Source: Eurosta solidaginis (Eukaryota > Arthropoda > Insecta > Diptera > Tephritidae). Taken from it: DNA of 64,000 nucleotides. Numbering within the stretch: the first letter of the stretch is position 1; each line of letters begins with the position of its first letter. The stretch spans positions 338,438,302 to 338,502,301 of the forward strand of contig NC_090319.1 of assembly GCF_040869045.1 (NCBI RefSeq), read 5' to 3'. The notes below the pieces were generated by a model. That model saw only the letters and a list, made by a program, of their open reading frames with translations. It searched no databases and had not been told where the DNA came from. Shown here piece by piece: positions 36,101 through 47,146 of the stretch. The position numbers were made by a program, and so were the translations under genes.

Positions 36101-36646
36101 ATATAGAGTAATAGTAGTAACGTTCCTGCCAAATTTCATCATGATATCTTCAACCACTGCCAAATTGCAGCTTGCAAAACTTTTAAATTACCTTCTTGTA
36201 AAAGTGGGCGGTGCCACGCCTATTGTCCAAAATCTTACTAATTTTCTATTCTGCGTCATAACGTCGACCCATCTACCAAGTTTCATTGCTTTAGCCGCCT
36301 TTGGCAATGAATTATCGCATTTTTTCGGTTTTTCGAAATTTTCGATATCGAAAAAGTGGGCGTGGTTATAGTCCGATATCGTTCATTTTAAATAGCGATC
36401 TGAAATGAGTGCTCAGGAACCTACATACCAAATTTCATCAAGATACCTCAAAATTTACTCAAGTTATCGTGTTAACGGACGGACGGACGGACGGACGGAC
36501 ATGGCTCAATCAAATTTTTTTTGGATCCTGATTATTTTGATATATGGAAGTCTATATCTATCTCGATTCCTTTATATATGTACAACCAACCGTTATCCAA
36601 TCAAACTTAATATACTCTGTGAGCTCTGCTCAACTGAGTATAAAAA
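33149..36646 (+). mobile_element. DINE-1/Helentron-like element, long subfamily, copy d (most complete)
   Basis: The full 3.5-kb copy. The 5' terminus is ACAAGTAAGGAAGGCTAAG with hairpin TTCGGGTGTAACCGAA. The 13-bp subterminal inverted repeat is ATACTCAGTTGAG (5' at about 33191; its reverse complement CTCAACTGAGTAT near 36630). A ~128-130-bp tandem array runs 33230-35330. The unique body has paired 'gtgggcgtgg' segments (35593, 36057, 36355). (GGAC)n lies at 36477-36500, and the 3' stem-loop TATACTC..GAGTATA at 36611-36642. These are the structural marks of DINE-1-type Helentrons. It is non-coding. Confidence 0.85.
34021..34805 (+). repeat. 385-bp higher-order repeat inside copy d
   Basis: The segment starting 'ccaagggtgactctagaatg' occurs at 34021, 34406 and 34791. 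The variant 'gtacgataagggtatcaaat' occurs at 34301 and 34686. All intervals are 385 bp, which is three ~128-bp monomers. Monomers at the same position in successive periods are almost identical, whereas adjacent monomers differ. Confidence 0.85.
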
Positions 36647-36835
36647 CATAGGCATTTCAAAGTGGGATTTTTCAAAATTTGCCCCTACGACCCAAAGGGG
36701 GGGGGACATCAGAATTATTTTTAGTGGTATAGTTCCTTCGGCTAAGTTTCTTATTTTGATCCCTAGAATATGATTTTCACAGAGCAATGGGCGATTTTTT
36801 TGCCTCCACACAAATCGACCCGGCCTAATACATAG

Positions 36836-37896
36836 GGAGGCATGCTTTTGCTAGCTGACCTTTTTTACCATTTCATCTAATTCAACATCTGATGTGGTGC
36901 AAGGCTTTCCTGAATGCATGGTTGACGGCGAACACACACACAAACTGCTTTTTTTTTTAATCTCATTTTTGCTGAAAAAATTTCCGTTATATTTGAAAAA
37001 AAAATCAACTATTTTTTTATAAAGCAGAGAGATTAATTATAAGTAAGAAGTACTTCAATCGAGCGATTCGTTGTTGTTTTAGAGTTGTATTAGCTATAAT
37101 TTTGTGATTTTTTTAAACACATTTTAAAGGGTAAAGAAAATGACCCATCGAACGTGTACAGACAAAATTGGAAAGAGCAATTTTTTTTTTTTTTTGTAAT
37201 TGAAAACGAAGGCTCAGGGCATATTGAATAAAAATTTTAGTGCAGTCTCAGGCGTAGTAGATATACATACAAATTTAGTTTTATTTCAATTTATTGTTAT
37301 TAGAAAGATTGATTTGCGAATATTTCTATTATTAGGGAAAAAACATTCATGAATTTTCAAAAAAAAAATAAAGTAAACATTTATGATATAACAGCAGCTG
37401 AGTCGCGGATCATGAATTTTTTTTTATCAAAAACTGCATTTATTTTATAATACCAAAAGAAAAGCTTGATCTTGGAAAAATCGTTCTAAAATATCATTGT
37501 CTACTGGTTTCACAATTCTCTTTATTTTCAAAAAAATTCACTGACACAATTGACGTGGTTTGACTCCATTACGAAAAATATTTCTCAATTATTCCTCACT
37601 TTGAATTCTGTTGTTCTCAGTTATACGAGAATTTTTTTGTGTTCAATTAAGCTAATGGCGTCACTTATCCTTTCTAATGGAGAATTATGCAAACAAAAAG
37701 GTAAAATGAGCCTTCAAAATATATTATATGATTTTTTTATGTTGTTTACACCATTGAGCATTGATTTTAATTCATCTGTGTGCACTTCGTTGTAGGCAAA
37801 TTATGTGCTCAGAAAATTCTGGTTTCCATGTATGCACAATGTATTTCAATGTCAAAGTACTCATATACATGTCCCAATGTGTATGTGCACACATTC
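36836..37896. other. AT-rich unique DNA
   Basis: No gene or repeat recognised. T-runs and A-runs are frequent (e.g. 36951-36960, 37183-37195). An 81-codon frame at 37550-37795 has no known motif. Confidence 0.3.
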
Positions 37897-38774
37897 CAGT
37901 GGCGGAACCGGGGGAGAGCGGGCGATGGCCCCCTCTCTGATCTGGAACTTATGAAAATTATAAAAGTTTGTTTTAATTACATATACAATTTTAAACTTTT
38001 TAGCTTTTATGTATGTATAATCTATAAGATCGTCCTAATCACCCCCCTCCCAAGATCTGCAATTAATAATAATTCGGTTGAAATATTTTATGAAATGAAT
38101 AGTTTAGCTGTATATTCATTTGCAATTTCCATTTGTTTCGCTGTGGGTAAAATCAGCAGATAAAATGTACTATTCTGGTATTTGAAGAAAGAATTGCGTA
38201 CTTTTCGCTGATTTTTGGCAGCCTTTGGTCACTATTTCATAATCACGGTTGCCACAGCACATCTATTTTCTCGACAAAAGTTACTTTCGAAAAAACAAAA
38301 GAAGGACCAATATTTTTAAAATTTCACAAAAAATTTATTTATATAGGCCTTCGCAAATTTCATTGCGTTAATGTGTTACTATTTGGCAGCAGTAATATAT
38401 TCACGCCAGGAAATCTCCATTATTTTAGGAATTGTGGCACGCTCTGACTTTTACTATACATAATTCTACATAAAGATAAAAAATATGTAAAATTAAGTCA
38501 ACCTATAGCTCTTTGGGCAGCTATTAGTAGTTGATGGAGCCTATCTTCTTCCGGTCCGAAATTCGGTTAATGCAGCAGAAATTCTTTGAAAGTCGAGGGC
38601 TCGTACTTTATGAATAATGTGGAGAGTTGCTTAGATGTGGATAAACTTTTAGTATATTTCAGCTAAGATAATTAATATAAATTGTCGTGAATTATTCTAA
38701 TTGACACATTTATAATGTTTCAAAACCTGTATAAGAGCTTTCAATACACGATCCGAAAATTCAACACATAATTA

Positions 38775-39280
38775 TCAACAATTCAATACAAGCATATGCA
38801 AGTACTTTATATTAATTAATTTTATGTTACACTCATTTTTTATTTTGAAAAATATTTTCAAGTCATCAGCGTAAATAAGATGACCGCACTTTTTAAAGCA
38901 AGCACTGACATCATTAAAAAACATTATAAAGAAGAGCGGACCAAGGATGCTTCCTTGAGGCACACCCGAAGTAACCACATATGGCGCTAACTTTACATTA
39001 TCGATAACAACAAAATTGATTCTATCGGATAAATATGAGCTTATCCATTGTAAGAAGGTGGAATAAAACCCCCAATGCTGTAGCTTAGCCAATAATACTC
39101 GATGAGATACTCTATCAAAAGCTTTGGATAAGTCAGTATATATGCAGTCGACTTGGCAACCATTTGTGAACGCTGAAATGCAGTTTTTGGAAAATACTGA
39201 GAGATTAGAAATTGTTGAACGCCCTGGAACAAATCCATGCTGATATGGGGCGATAGACCTCTGAACTAACGACATTTTGT
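38775..39280 (-). pseudogene. Jockey-type LINE reverse transcriptase fragment
   Basis: 166 open codons on minus cover the middle of a non-LTR reverse transcriptase. They include a QHGFVPGRST block, then YTDLSKAFDRVSH, SGVPQGSILGPLFF and the active site YADD in its intact form. Both the N-terminal endonuclease and the C-terminus are missing; the frame ends in unrelated A/T-rich DNA at about 38810. It belongs to a different subfamily from the copies at 9.2 and 48.3 kb, as its motifs differ at many positions. Confidence 0.85.
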
Positions 39281-39384
39281 GATTTTCCGGTCAATTTATT
39301 TATAACATTTACTAATGCTTACTTCGGCTCTTTTGACCATTAGCGTTTGGTGCAAATGAAAACAAACTTATTTCACCATACCAA

Positions 39385-39421
39385 CCCGACGTTTCGCTAG
39401 TCTCTCTAGCTTTTTCAAGGG
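39385..39421 (-). ncRNA. Decayed hammerhead-like motif, Penelope type
   Basis: On minus: CCC, then UUGAAAAA where the core CUGANGA should be. Next come a perfect 5-bp stem GCTAG/CTAGC with loop AGAGA, then GAAA, then ACGU with a following C, and GGG closing a 3-bp stem with the first CCC. The order is that of the minimal type-I hammerheads known from Penelope-like elements. The core has an extra U and has lost G8, so cleavage activity is not expected. Confidence 0.45.
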
Positions 39422-39640
39422 CGATCTGTGTATTTTAATAACAAAAAGCAATAGATTAATATAAAAAAACAGAAAAGCATAAGTGCGTAACATTTCAATA
39501 TTAGTAATCACAGTATTACATACAAACAAATATCACAAAACAAGAGGCAAAAAACACTTTGAATAGTATAACACGATTTATATAGAAAACTCACATAATT
39601 GGACTATTTAAACAAATTTGTTAGAACTAAAATTATTTTC

Positions 39641-40256
39641 GTAATTGATATTAGAGAAAAATTGTAAGTTTACAAACGGCGTTGGTTACTAGGACATGTT
39701 TCTGAATTTCACTTCTTCATCAGCTAGCTTTTAGCTGCTAAGCCATATGAATGTCCCGTTGTTCACTGTACAATTTGCCTCTAAGAGTTGCCTTTTTGTT
39801 TATATTCCTTTTGATCACCATGTAGGCACATACACTATGTATGTAGTTTATTCCTAATGGTGTGGATATGATTTTTAAGCGCGCTTTTGAAAGCTTAGTA
39901 ACATTTGTTCGGATTTTTACAGTATTTGTTTTTAATACTTCCGCTGTTACTATTATATCAATATGATCATATGTATTTAATTAGCGAGCTTTGCTCATAT
40001 TGCTTTATACAATGGTTTTTGTAATTGATATTAGAGAAAAATTTTAAGTTTACAAACGGCGATGGTTACTAGGACATGTTTCTGAATTTCACTTCTTCAT
40101 CAGCTAGCTTTTCGGGAGCTGAGCGTTGAACTCGAATCTCCAACATTCATATCAGTGCAAGCCTTTAGCTGCTAAGCCATATGAATGTCCCGTTGTTCAC
40201 TGTACAATTGGTCTCTAAGAGTTGCCTTTTTGTTTATATTCCTTATTATTAAAATA
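39641..40256 (-). repeat. Direct duplication carrying SINE family 2
   Basis: 'gtaattgatattagagaaaa' and the following ~90 bp occur at 39641 and again at 40020, about 380 bp apart. The second copy keeps the tRNA-like segment (40113-40191 on plus). The first has lost it between 'cagctagctttt' and 'agctgctaagcc', a deletion across short repeats. The right end of the second copy is cut by the Helitron at 40257. Confidence 0.65.
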
Positions 40257-42193
40257 CTAGCAGATACGGCAGACGTTGTTCTGCCCTAAATTTGGCCTAT
40301 CTGCTTAAATTTTAATAAGCTTTTTCCGTCTAACTCTGCCCTACCCCTCTACACTTTCCTAATCTTTTTATTCACTCCTCCCTCTGTCTTTTTCGCTTCA
40401 CCTCCATCTTCGTCTCATTCTATATCTTTCTCGTTCTCCTTCTCTCTTTTCTCTTCTCTCAAGTTTTTCTCCTTCTTTTTCATCTCTTATTGCCAGTCCC
40501 AGACATACATACCACCCGTATTTTGTTCCAGTCTCATTCCGAGTCTCAGTCCCATTCCCACTCCGAGTCTCAGTCTCAGTCCCAGTCCTAGTCCAAATCC
40601 CAGTCCCAGTCCGTCTCTGGTATACTTCCCGGAAAAAACCATCGTAAATACTAATATAGGCAAATTTATATACGAAATTTCAGGCAAATCGAATTGGACG
40701 TATGTAAATAGGTATGTGGGTATTATTAATTCTTTGTCTTTCGTATGCATATTTATCAGTTTTGCCAGGTTGATGCACCTAAACCGAATATGACAATGAA
40801 CTTTAGAGCTCTCATTAACAGCTTTTATTTGATATGCATAATACACACACATTCAAGGGTTATCCGGGTCCATGTTTTGGCCTATATCTCGAGACCCTAG
40901 TCACTCAGCGGTGTAAAACTTACTCTGTACTAAAGCACTCATCAACAGCTTCAATTTGATACCCACAATGTAAAAACATTGTCTAGGGGTACCCGGGTCC
41001 ACGTTTTGGCCTATATCTCGAGACCCTAGCCTCCCAGTTGTATGAAAATTATCCTTTACTATAGCACTCATCAACAGTTTTCATTTGATATTCATATTGT
41101 ATAAACACATTCTAGGGGTACCCGGGTCCACGTTTTGGACTATATCTCGAGACCCTAGCCTCCCAGTTGTATGAAAATTATCCTGTACTATAGCACTCAT
41201 CAACAGTTTTCATTTGATATCCATTTTGTATAAACACATTCTAGGGGTACCCGGGTCCACGTTTTGGGCTATATCTCGAGACCCTAGCCTCCCAGTTGTA
41301 TGAAAATTATCCTTTACTATAGCACTCATCAACAGTTTTCATTTGATATTCATATTGTATAAACATATATAGGGGTACCCGGGTCCACGTTTTGGGCTAT
41401 ATCTCGAGACCCTAGCCTCCCAGTTGTATGAAAATTATCCTGTACTGTACCACTCATCAACAGCTTTCATTTGATATCCATATTGTATAAACACATTCTA
41501 GGGGTACCCGGGTCCACGTTTTGGGCTATATCTCGATACCATAGTCACCAAGGGGTATGAAAATTATCCTGTACTATAGCACTCATCAACAGCTTTCATT
41601 TGATATCCATATTGTATAAACACATTCTAGGGGTACCCGGGTCCACGTTTTGGGCTATATCTCGAGACCCTAGCCTCCCAGTTGTATGAAAATTATCCTT
41701 TACTATAGCACTCATCAACAGTTTTCATTTGATATTCATATTGTATAAACATATATAGGGGTAACCGGGTCCACGTTTTGGGCTATATCTCGAGACCCTA
41801 GCCTCCCAGTTGTATGAGAATTATCCTGTACTATAGCACTCATTAACAGCTTTCATTTGATATCCATATTGTATAAACACATTCTAGAGGTACCCGGGTC
41901 CACGTTTTGGGCTATATCTCGAGACTTTAGCCTCCCAGTTGTATGAAAATTATCCTGTACGATAGCGCCCATCAACATCTTTTATTTGATATTCATATCG
42001 TATAAACACATTTCAGGAGTACCCGGGTCCACGTTTTGATCTCAAGACCCTCCGTTCATAGCAAAAAAATAGGTAGACGTTGGCCGATTCTCAGACCTAC
42101 CCAATATGCTCACAAAATTTCATGAGAATCGGTCCAGCCGTTTCGGAGGAGTTAAGCCTCTAAAACCGTGACAGAAGAATTTTATATATTAGA
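40257..42193 (-). mobile_element. Non-autonomous Helitron with canonical ends
   Basis: On minus it starts TCTAATATATAAAATTC (42193 leftward), the classic TC-beginning Helitron 5' end, and ends CTAG (40260-40257). The 3' hairpin GGCAGA-acaacg-TCTGCC stands 7 nt before CTAG. Insertion is between A and T, with no target duplication. Inside are a pyrimidine tract (40330-40480), hexamer CAGTCC/CCAGTC repeats (40494-40620) and about ten ~128-bp tandem units (40860-42050). No Rep/helicase is encoded. Confidence 0.85.
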
Positions 42194-42215
42194 TATACAG
42201 TCATTAATTTGGCTC

Positions 42216-42530
42216 GACCTTCATTATTTTCGATATTTTTATAAAAATATGTATTGTTATATAACACCCAAAATCCAAATAGAAATTTAAAACTTTTTAG
42301 AAAATTCAGGAAAGTTCCGCGAATTTTCATGTAAATTTTCAGCTTTTCGGTAATGATTTTTAGAATTTTTCTGAGAGATAAATTCTAAAAATTCTTACTG
42401 AAAGCTAAAAATTTCAATGAAAATTCGCGGAATTTTCCTGAATTTTCTAAAAAGTCTTAAGTGTATATTTGGATTGTTGGTGTTATATAATAATAAATAC
42501 TTTTATAAAATATCGAAAATAAAGAAGGTC
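42216..42530. mobile_element. Fold-back MITE, nearly palindromic
   Basis: GACCTTCATTATTTTCGATA at 42216 is mirrored by AAAATATCGAAAATAAAGAAGGTC-type sequence ending 42530. The arms pair almost to the centre ('ttttctgaga' near 42370), each about 150 bp. Complementarity includes 'ttcaggaaagttccgcgaat' against 'attcgcggaattttcctgaa'. A transcript would form a long hairpin. The superfamily is not determined. Confidence 0.85.
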
Positions 42531-42693
42531 AAAGCAAAACTTAGTAAAAACTGGAAAAATCTGAGTGATGATGACTTTTGTAGATGAGTATAGATATGTA
42601 TGTGTGTTGGTATGAAAAAGTTTAAGGCTACTTTATCTTACTTAAAAATTTAAATTAAATCCCCCCTTCCAAATCGTGCTGGATCCGCCGCTG

Positions 42694-44039
42694 ACATATT
42701 CATATCGATAATAACTGAGAGAGCAAGAACAAAAAAACGTACAGCATTTAAACAAAAAAGGGCAGTAGATCAGGGTTACGATGTTGCATTTATGCTAAGC
42801 TTTATAAATCTCTATATCATTCATTCACAGTTGGCCACTTGAGCACAGACATGGACATGAGGCACTTCAAAATGACACTGACAACGGCTGAAGTTTAAAC
42901 GTTTCACAAAAAACGGCATTGCAACGGCATCCATATACCAATTAATCAATAAAACCATTGCTTGTCAACAAGAAAAGCATTACCAACATAGCATATATGT
43001 ACGTATGTATGTACATACATATGTGCATAGTATCTCAAGCAGCTTTGTATAAAAATGCTCGTTGCGCGTTATGTTGGCGGTACGCCCATACATTTGTAGC
43101 TCATAATAAGCTTACATACAAGGAAAGCAACCCGTAAACAGGATGAACATGATTTCTTTTATAATGGCACTAAATTATACAAAGTTGAACAAAATGTGCT
43201 ATAAGGCCGTGTGCACTTTTTTTGTCTTAAACAATGTGTCTGGCAGCATTCATACTGCTATGCACTCACAGTATCCTTGCTCGCAACAAACGTTGTAGAG
43301 ATGTTACGGATGCTCGGTTTCGATTTCGAAATGTTGGAATTTCCAAATGATTTAGTCTTCTGAAACCGATAGGGGTACCACATATTGGTATTCGTAGTTA
43401 TAAAGAAAGTCTTTCAATAAAAATAGCCTTTGTCAAACGATAGCCAAGTGGAACCTTTGAAAGCTGGGAATATAATTTTATATTCACAAACACTTTTAAT
43501 TTTACTAAAAAGAGGAAAAGAGAATACTTTTTTTAACTTTCTTCATTATTTTATTACGAAATCCTCTTTACATTTACCCATTGTACCCTTCTTCGACTAC
43601 CGATTCCGGCTCCGAACCCTCTAAAGCAAATTTGTAGAACCCGGCTCCAGTTCCGGTAAGTTCACTTTCGCAACAAACCTAATTAATCCATACGTATGTA
43701 TGGACATGATGATAAACAGTCTCTATAAAGCGATAATGGTGGAAGAATGATGAAAAGCTGCTATAAGGGTCAGATCATCAAAGTTGATGAAATGACTAAC
43801 TTTTAACTGAAAACATACATTGAAGACATGGCCGTGTACAACGGTGCGTGTATGTATTCAAAAGAATATTTTTACGAGGTCAACGAAATAATTTTAAAAA
43901 CAAGATCCCTGCCTTTTCTGTATTTAGATTGAAAACATTGAAAACCGTTAAAAAACTAAAATTATTAAAAATATTAAGAAATCGAAGTTTCGTGCCATTT
44001 TTACTTCCTTTATATTAGGTCGGTTGAATGTTTGTCCGC
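42694..44039. other. Unassigned unique DNA
   Basis: AT-rich, with (TACG/TATG)n-like 'tatgtacgtatgtatgtaca' near 42996-43015 and no recognisable gene. A 64-codon frame at 43430-43624 is not a known family. Confidence 0.3.
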
Positions 44040-44720
44040 TTTTCATACAAACCTTGCAATCGATTTTTAAGTAATTTCTCATTAAGCTACAAACGTGAAA
44101 CTTTACACGTAGGTTAGAATACCGTGACAATGCAAAAAAGGAAAAAGATCCGCTACAAGGCGCACGGATCGAAATAATTAGATAAGAATTTGAAAATTTT
44201 CAAACCACCTTTTAAGTAACTTCTCGACTTCTTCACGGGATAACAAATTTAGAAAAATCGTACGAAACGCAGGGCATTTTGGGATTGATTTTTATGTAAG
44301 TTCTGATTTAGCTACAACTATAAAACTTCACAGATAGGATAATACGCCGAGAAAATTTAAGAAAAGGAGAAAAAATTCCGTTAGGGAGCGCACGGATCGA
44401 AATATTTAAATAAGAATTTGGAAATTTGATGCTTTGAGATCGAGTTTAAAGTAACTTCTCATTAAGCTACAAACATGAAACTTTACAGATAGGTTAAGAC
44501 GCCGTGACAAAGGCACAAAATGATAAAAAAAACTTCCGTTAGTTGGTGCACGGATCCAAAAAATTAGATACAAATTTAGAAATTTTAAACCAGGTTTTAA
44601 GTAACTTTTCGATGGCTATAGGCTAAAAATTTAGAGCTTAAGTTAGAGGTCAATGACAGCCGATGCCACAATACAAAAAGTTTCGCTAGGGGGCCCATGG
44701 ACTGAGATATTTAGAAAAAA
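44040..44720 (+). repeat. Diverged tandem repeat, ~150-230-bp units
   Basis: 'taactt.tcattaagctacaa' followed by 'tgaaacttt.ca..taggtta' recurs at about 44070, 44296, 44451 and (weakly) 44600. Each is followed by an 'aattccgttagggagc.cac' and 'ggatcgaaat' segment. A further relative lies at 57540-57690. The units are strongly diverged and non-coding. Confidence 0.6.
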
Positions 44721-44750
44721 AAATGTAAGAAAAGGAGAAAATAAAATAAA

Positions 44751-46361
44751 ACAAGTAAGGAAGGCTAAGTACGGGTGTAACCGAACATTACATACTCAGC
44801 TGATAGCTTTGGAGACAAAATAAGGGAAAATAACCATGTAGGAAAATTAACCTAGGGTAACCCTGGAATGTGTTTATATGGCACGGGTATCAAATGGAAG
44901 GTATTAAAGAGTATTTTAGAAGGGAGTGGGTCATAGTTCTATAGGTGGGCGCCTTTTCGAGATATCGCCATGAAAGTACATCAGGGGTGACTGTAGAATG
45001 TGTTTGTAGGATAGGGTATCAAATGAAAGGTGGTTATGTGGACGCCTTTGCAAGATATCGCCATAAAGGTGTACCAAAGGTGACTCTATAATGTATGTTG
45101 TACGATATGGGTATAAAATTAATGGTATTAATGAGTGTTTTAAAAGGGAGTGGCCCTTAGTTGTATATTTGAAGGCGTTTTCGAGATATCGACCAAAATG
45201 TGTCGGGTACCGCTAATTTATTTATATATGTAATACCACAAACAGTATTCCTGCCATGATTCCAAGGGATTTCGATTTCGCCTTGCAGAATTTTTCTATT
45301 TTCTTCTACTTAATATGGCAGGTGTCACACCCACTTTTTCGTATTTGGTATAGAATTATGGCATTTTTTTCATTTTCGAAATTTTCGATATCGAAAAAGT
45401 GGGCGTGGTGATTGTCGTATTTCGGCCATTTTTAATACTAATGTAAGTAACGTGGACTTTATCGATATCGATTTTTGCTCAAGTTATCGTGTTAAGGTCC
45501 GAGCGGAAGGACGGGCGGTCGACTGTGTATAAAAACTGGGCGTGGCTTCAACCGAATTCGGCCATTTTTACAGAAAACAGTTATCGTCATAGAATCTATG
45601 CCTATCAAATTTCACAAGGATTGGTAAATTTTTGTTCGATTTATGGCATTAAAAGTATTCTAGACAAATTAATTGAAAAAGGACGGTTCCACGCCCATTT
45701 TGAAAATTTCTTTTATTTTTGTATTTAGTTGCACCATATCATTACTGGAGTTGAATGTTGACTTAATTTACTTATATACTGTAAAGATATTAAATTTTTT
45801 GTTAAAATTTGACTTTAAAAATATTTTTCTTTAAGTGGGCTTGGTCGTTCTCCGATTTTGCTAATTTTTATTAAGCATACATATAGTAATAGGAGTAACG
45901 TCCCTGCCAAATTTCGTAACGATATCTTCAACGACTGCCAAATTACAGCTTGCAAAACTTGTAAATTACCTTCTTTTAAAAGTGGGCGGTGCCACCAAGT
46001 TTCATCGCTTTATCCGTCTTTGGTAATGAATTATCTCACTTTTTCGGCATTTCGAAATTTTTGATATCGAAAAAGTGGGCGTGGTTATGGTCCGATTTCG
46101 TTAATTTTAAATAGCGATCTGAGAAGTGTACCCAGGAACCTACATACCAAATTTCATCAAGATATCTCAAAATTTACTCAAGTTATCGTGTTAAGGGACG
46201 GATGGATGGACGGACATGGCTCAATCAAATTTTTCTTCTATACTGATGATTTTTATATATGGAAGTCTATATCTATCTCGATTCCTTTATACCTGTACAA
46301 ACAACCGTTATCCAATCAGAGTTAATATACTCTGTGAGCTCTGCTCAGCTGAGTATAAAAA
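44751..46361 (+). mobile_element. DINE-1/Helentron-like element, long subfamily, copy c
   Basis: Ends are ACAAGTAAGGAAGGCTAAG (44751) and the stem-loop TATACTC..GAGTATA plus A's (46325-46361). The tandem array is reduced to about two units (44890-45180). The unique body aligns with copy d, with deletions. A short GGAC/GGAT tract lies at 46197-46215. Small frames such as 45489-45728 are not coding in the other copies. Confidence 0.8.
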
Positions 46362-47146
46362 TGGCCAAAATTTGGCGAAAAATTTCTCGCTGTATATACT
46401 TTTATATTTTTACTTCTCATACATATTTTTTTAATTTCTATGTCAAAATTTAAAAATCAAAGTTTAGCTAGAATATGTCTTTATATTTGATTTTTGTCCA
46501 TTTATATAAAGAAAGGGCTTAAAATTTGTTTATTTTATTTTTATTAAATTTACAGTTTGAGATATTTTGAATACAAAGAGCGATTCCAGTTATAAGGTTT
46601 TTTTTTCTGAGACTTTTTCAAACTAAATAAAGTTTTTTTAAATCAAATGAAACTTTTTCAAATCTGATAAAACTTTTTTTTAAATCAGTTCCGAGACTTT
46701 TTCAAATTAAATAAAACGTTTACCAAATAAAGTGAAACTTTTTTCAAAACAAATAAATAAATAATTTAGTGTAAGCCGCAATAACTTCCGAAGAGAGAGA
46801 GAGAGAGGGAGAGAGGCCCAGCTTCTCTTCCAATTAGCGCCGTGCTCTTTTTTAATTTTTCCTACAAATTCTAACTGGTCCAAACTCTTTATTTGTAGGT
46901 CGAGGTGGCCGATTCAAAAAAAAAAAAAAAAAAAAAACACGAGAAATCATAAAAGTTCTTTCTCAGTGCATCTCGTCAGGGCTATTAATTGATAGTGAAT
47001 ATATTTTTCTGCTATTTGTACTGTTAAGAAGAATAAGACTGGACTGATTTTAAGTTGTATTTGTTTTTGATTTATTGTGCGAAATATATACAAACATTCA
47101 AATTTTCATCCCGACTATAATTTAAATATATTTCTTTTCTTTGCAG
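46362..47146. other. AT-rich, with degenerate 27-bp-like tandem and SINE scrap
   Basis: 'gactttttcaaa..aaataaa' type units recur at 46611, 46647, 46690 and 46730. A (GA)n run and the tail of SINE family 1 ('cttctcttccaattagcg', then 'cctacaaatt') lie at 46795-46880, followed by a 22-base A-run (46917-46938). A strong polypyrimidine tract ends at 47146. Confidence 0.45.

Larger units (their letters stand above)
32700..36827. mobile_element. hAT-type non-autonomous element with exact 8-bp target duplication
   Basis: Ends are TAGGGCGGGTCGATTT (32700-32715) and, inverted, TAGGCCGGGTCGATTT (36812-36827), with one mismatch. ATACATAG flanks both exactly (32692-32699 and 36828-36835). Eight-bp duplications and short TIRs are the hAT pattern. 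Complementarity continues inward for about 150 bp ('gctctgtgaaaatc', 'agggatcaaaataagaaact', 'ctgatgtcccccc'). A DINE-1-like copy (33149-36646) sits inside; without it the element is about 630 bp. No transposase is present. Confidence 0.85.
37897..42693. mobile_element. hAT-type element shell holding several later insertions
   Basis: The left end is CAGTGGCGGAACC (37897) and the right end, inverted, CAGCGGCGGATCC (ends 42693); CAG[T/C]GGCGGA is a widespread hAT-type terminus. Flanks ACACATTC (37889-37896) and ACATATTC (42694-42701) match at 7 of 8 positions. Both ends carry G/C-rich runs next to the TIR. The shell contains a jockey fragment, a hammerhead-like scrap, a SINE duplication, a Helitron and a MITE. 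An alternative is two unrelated hAT ends. No transposase is seen. Confidence 0.55.
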
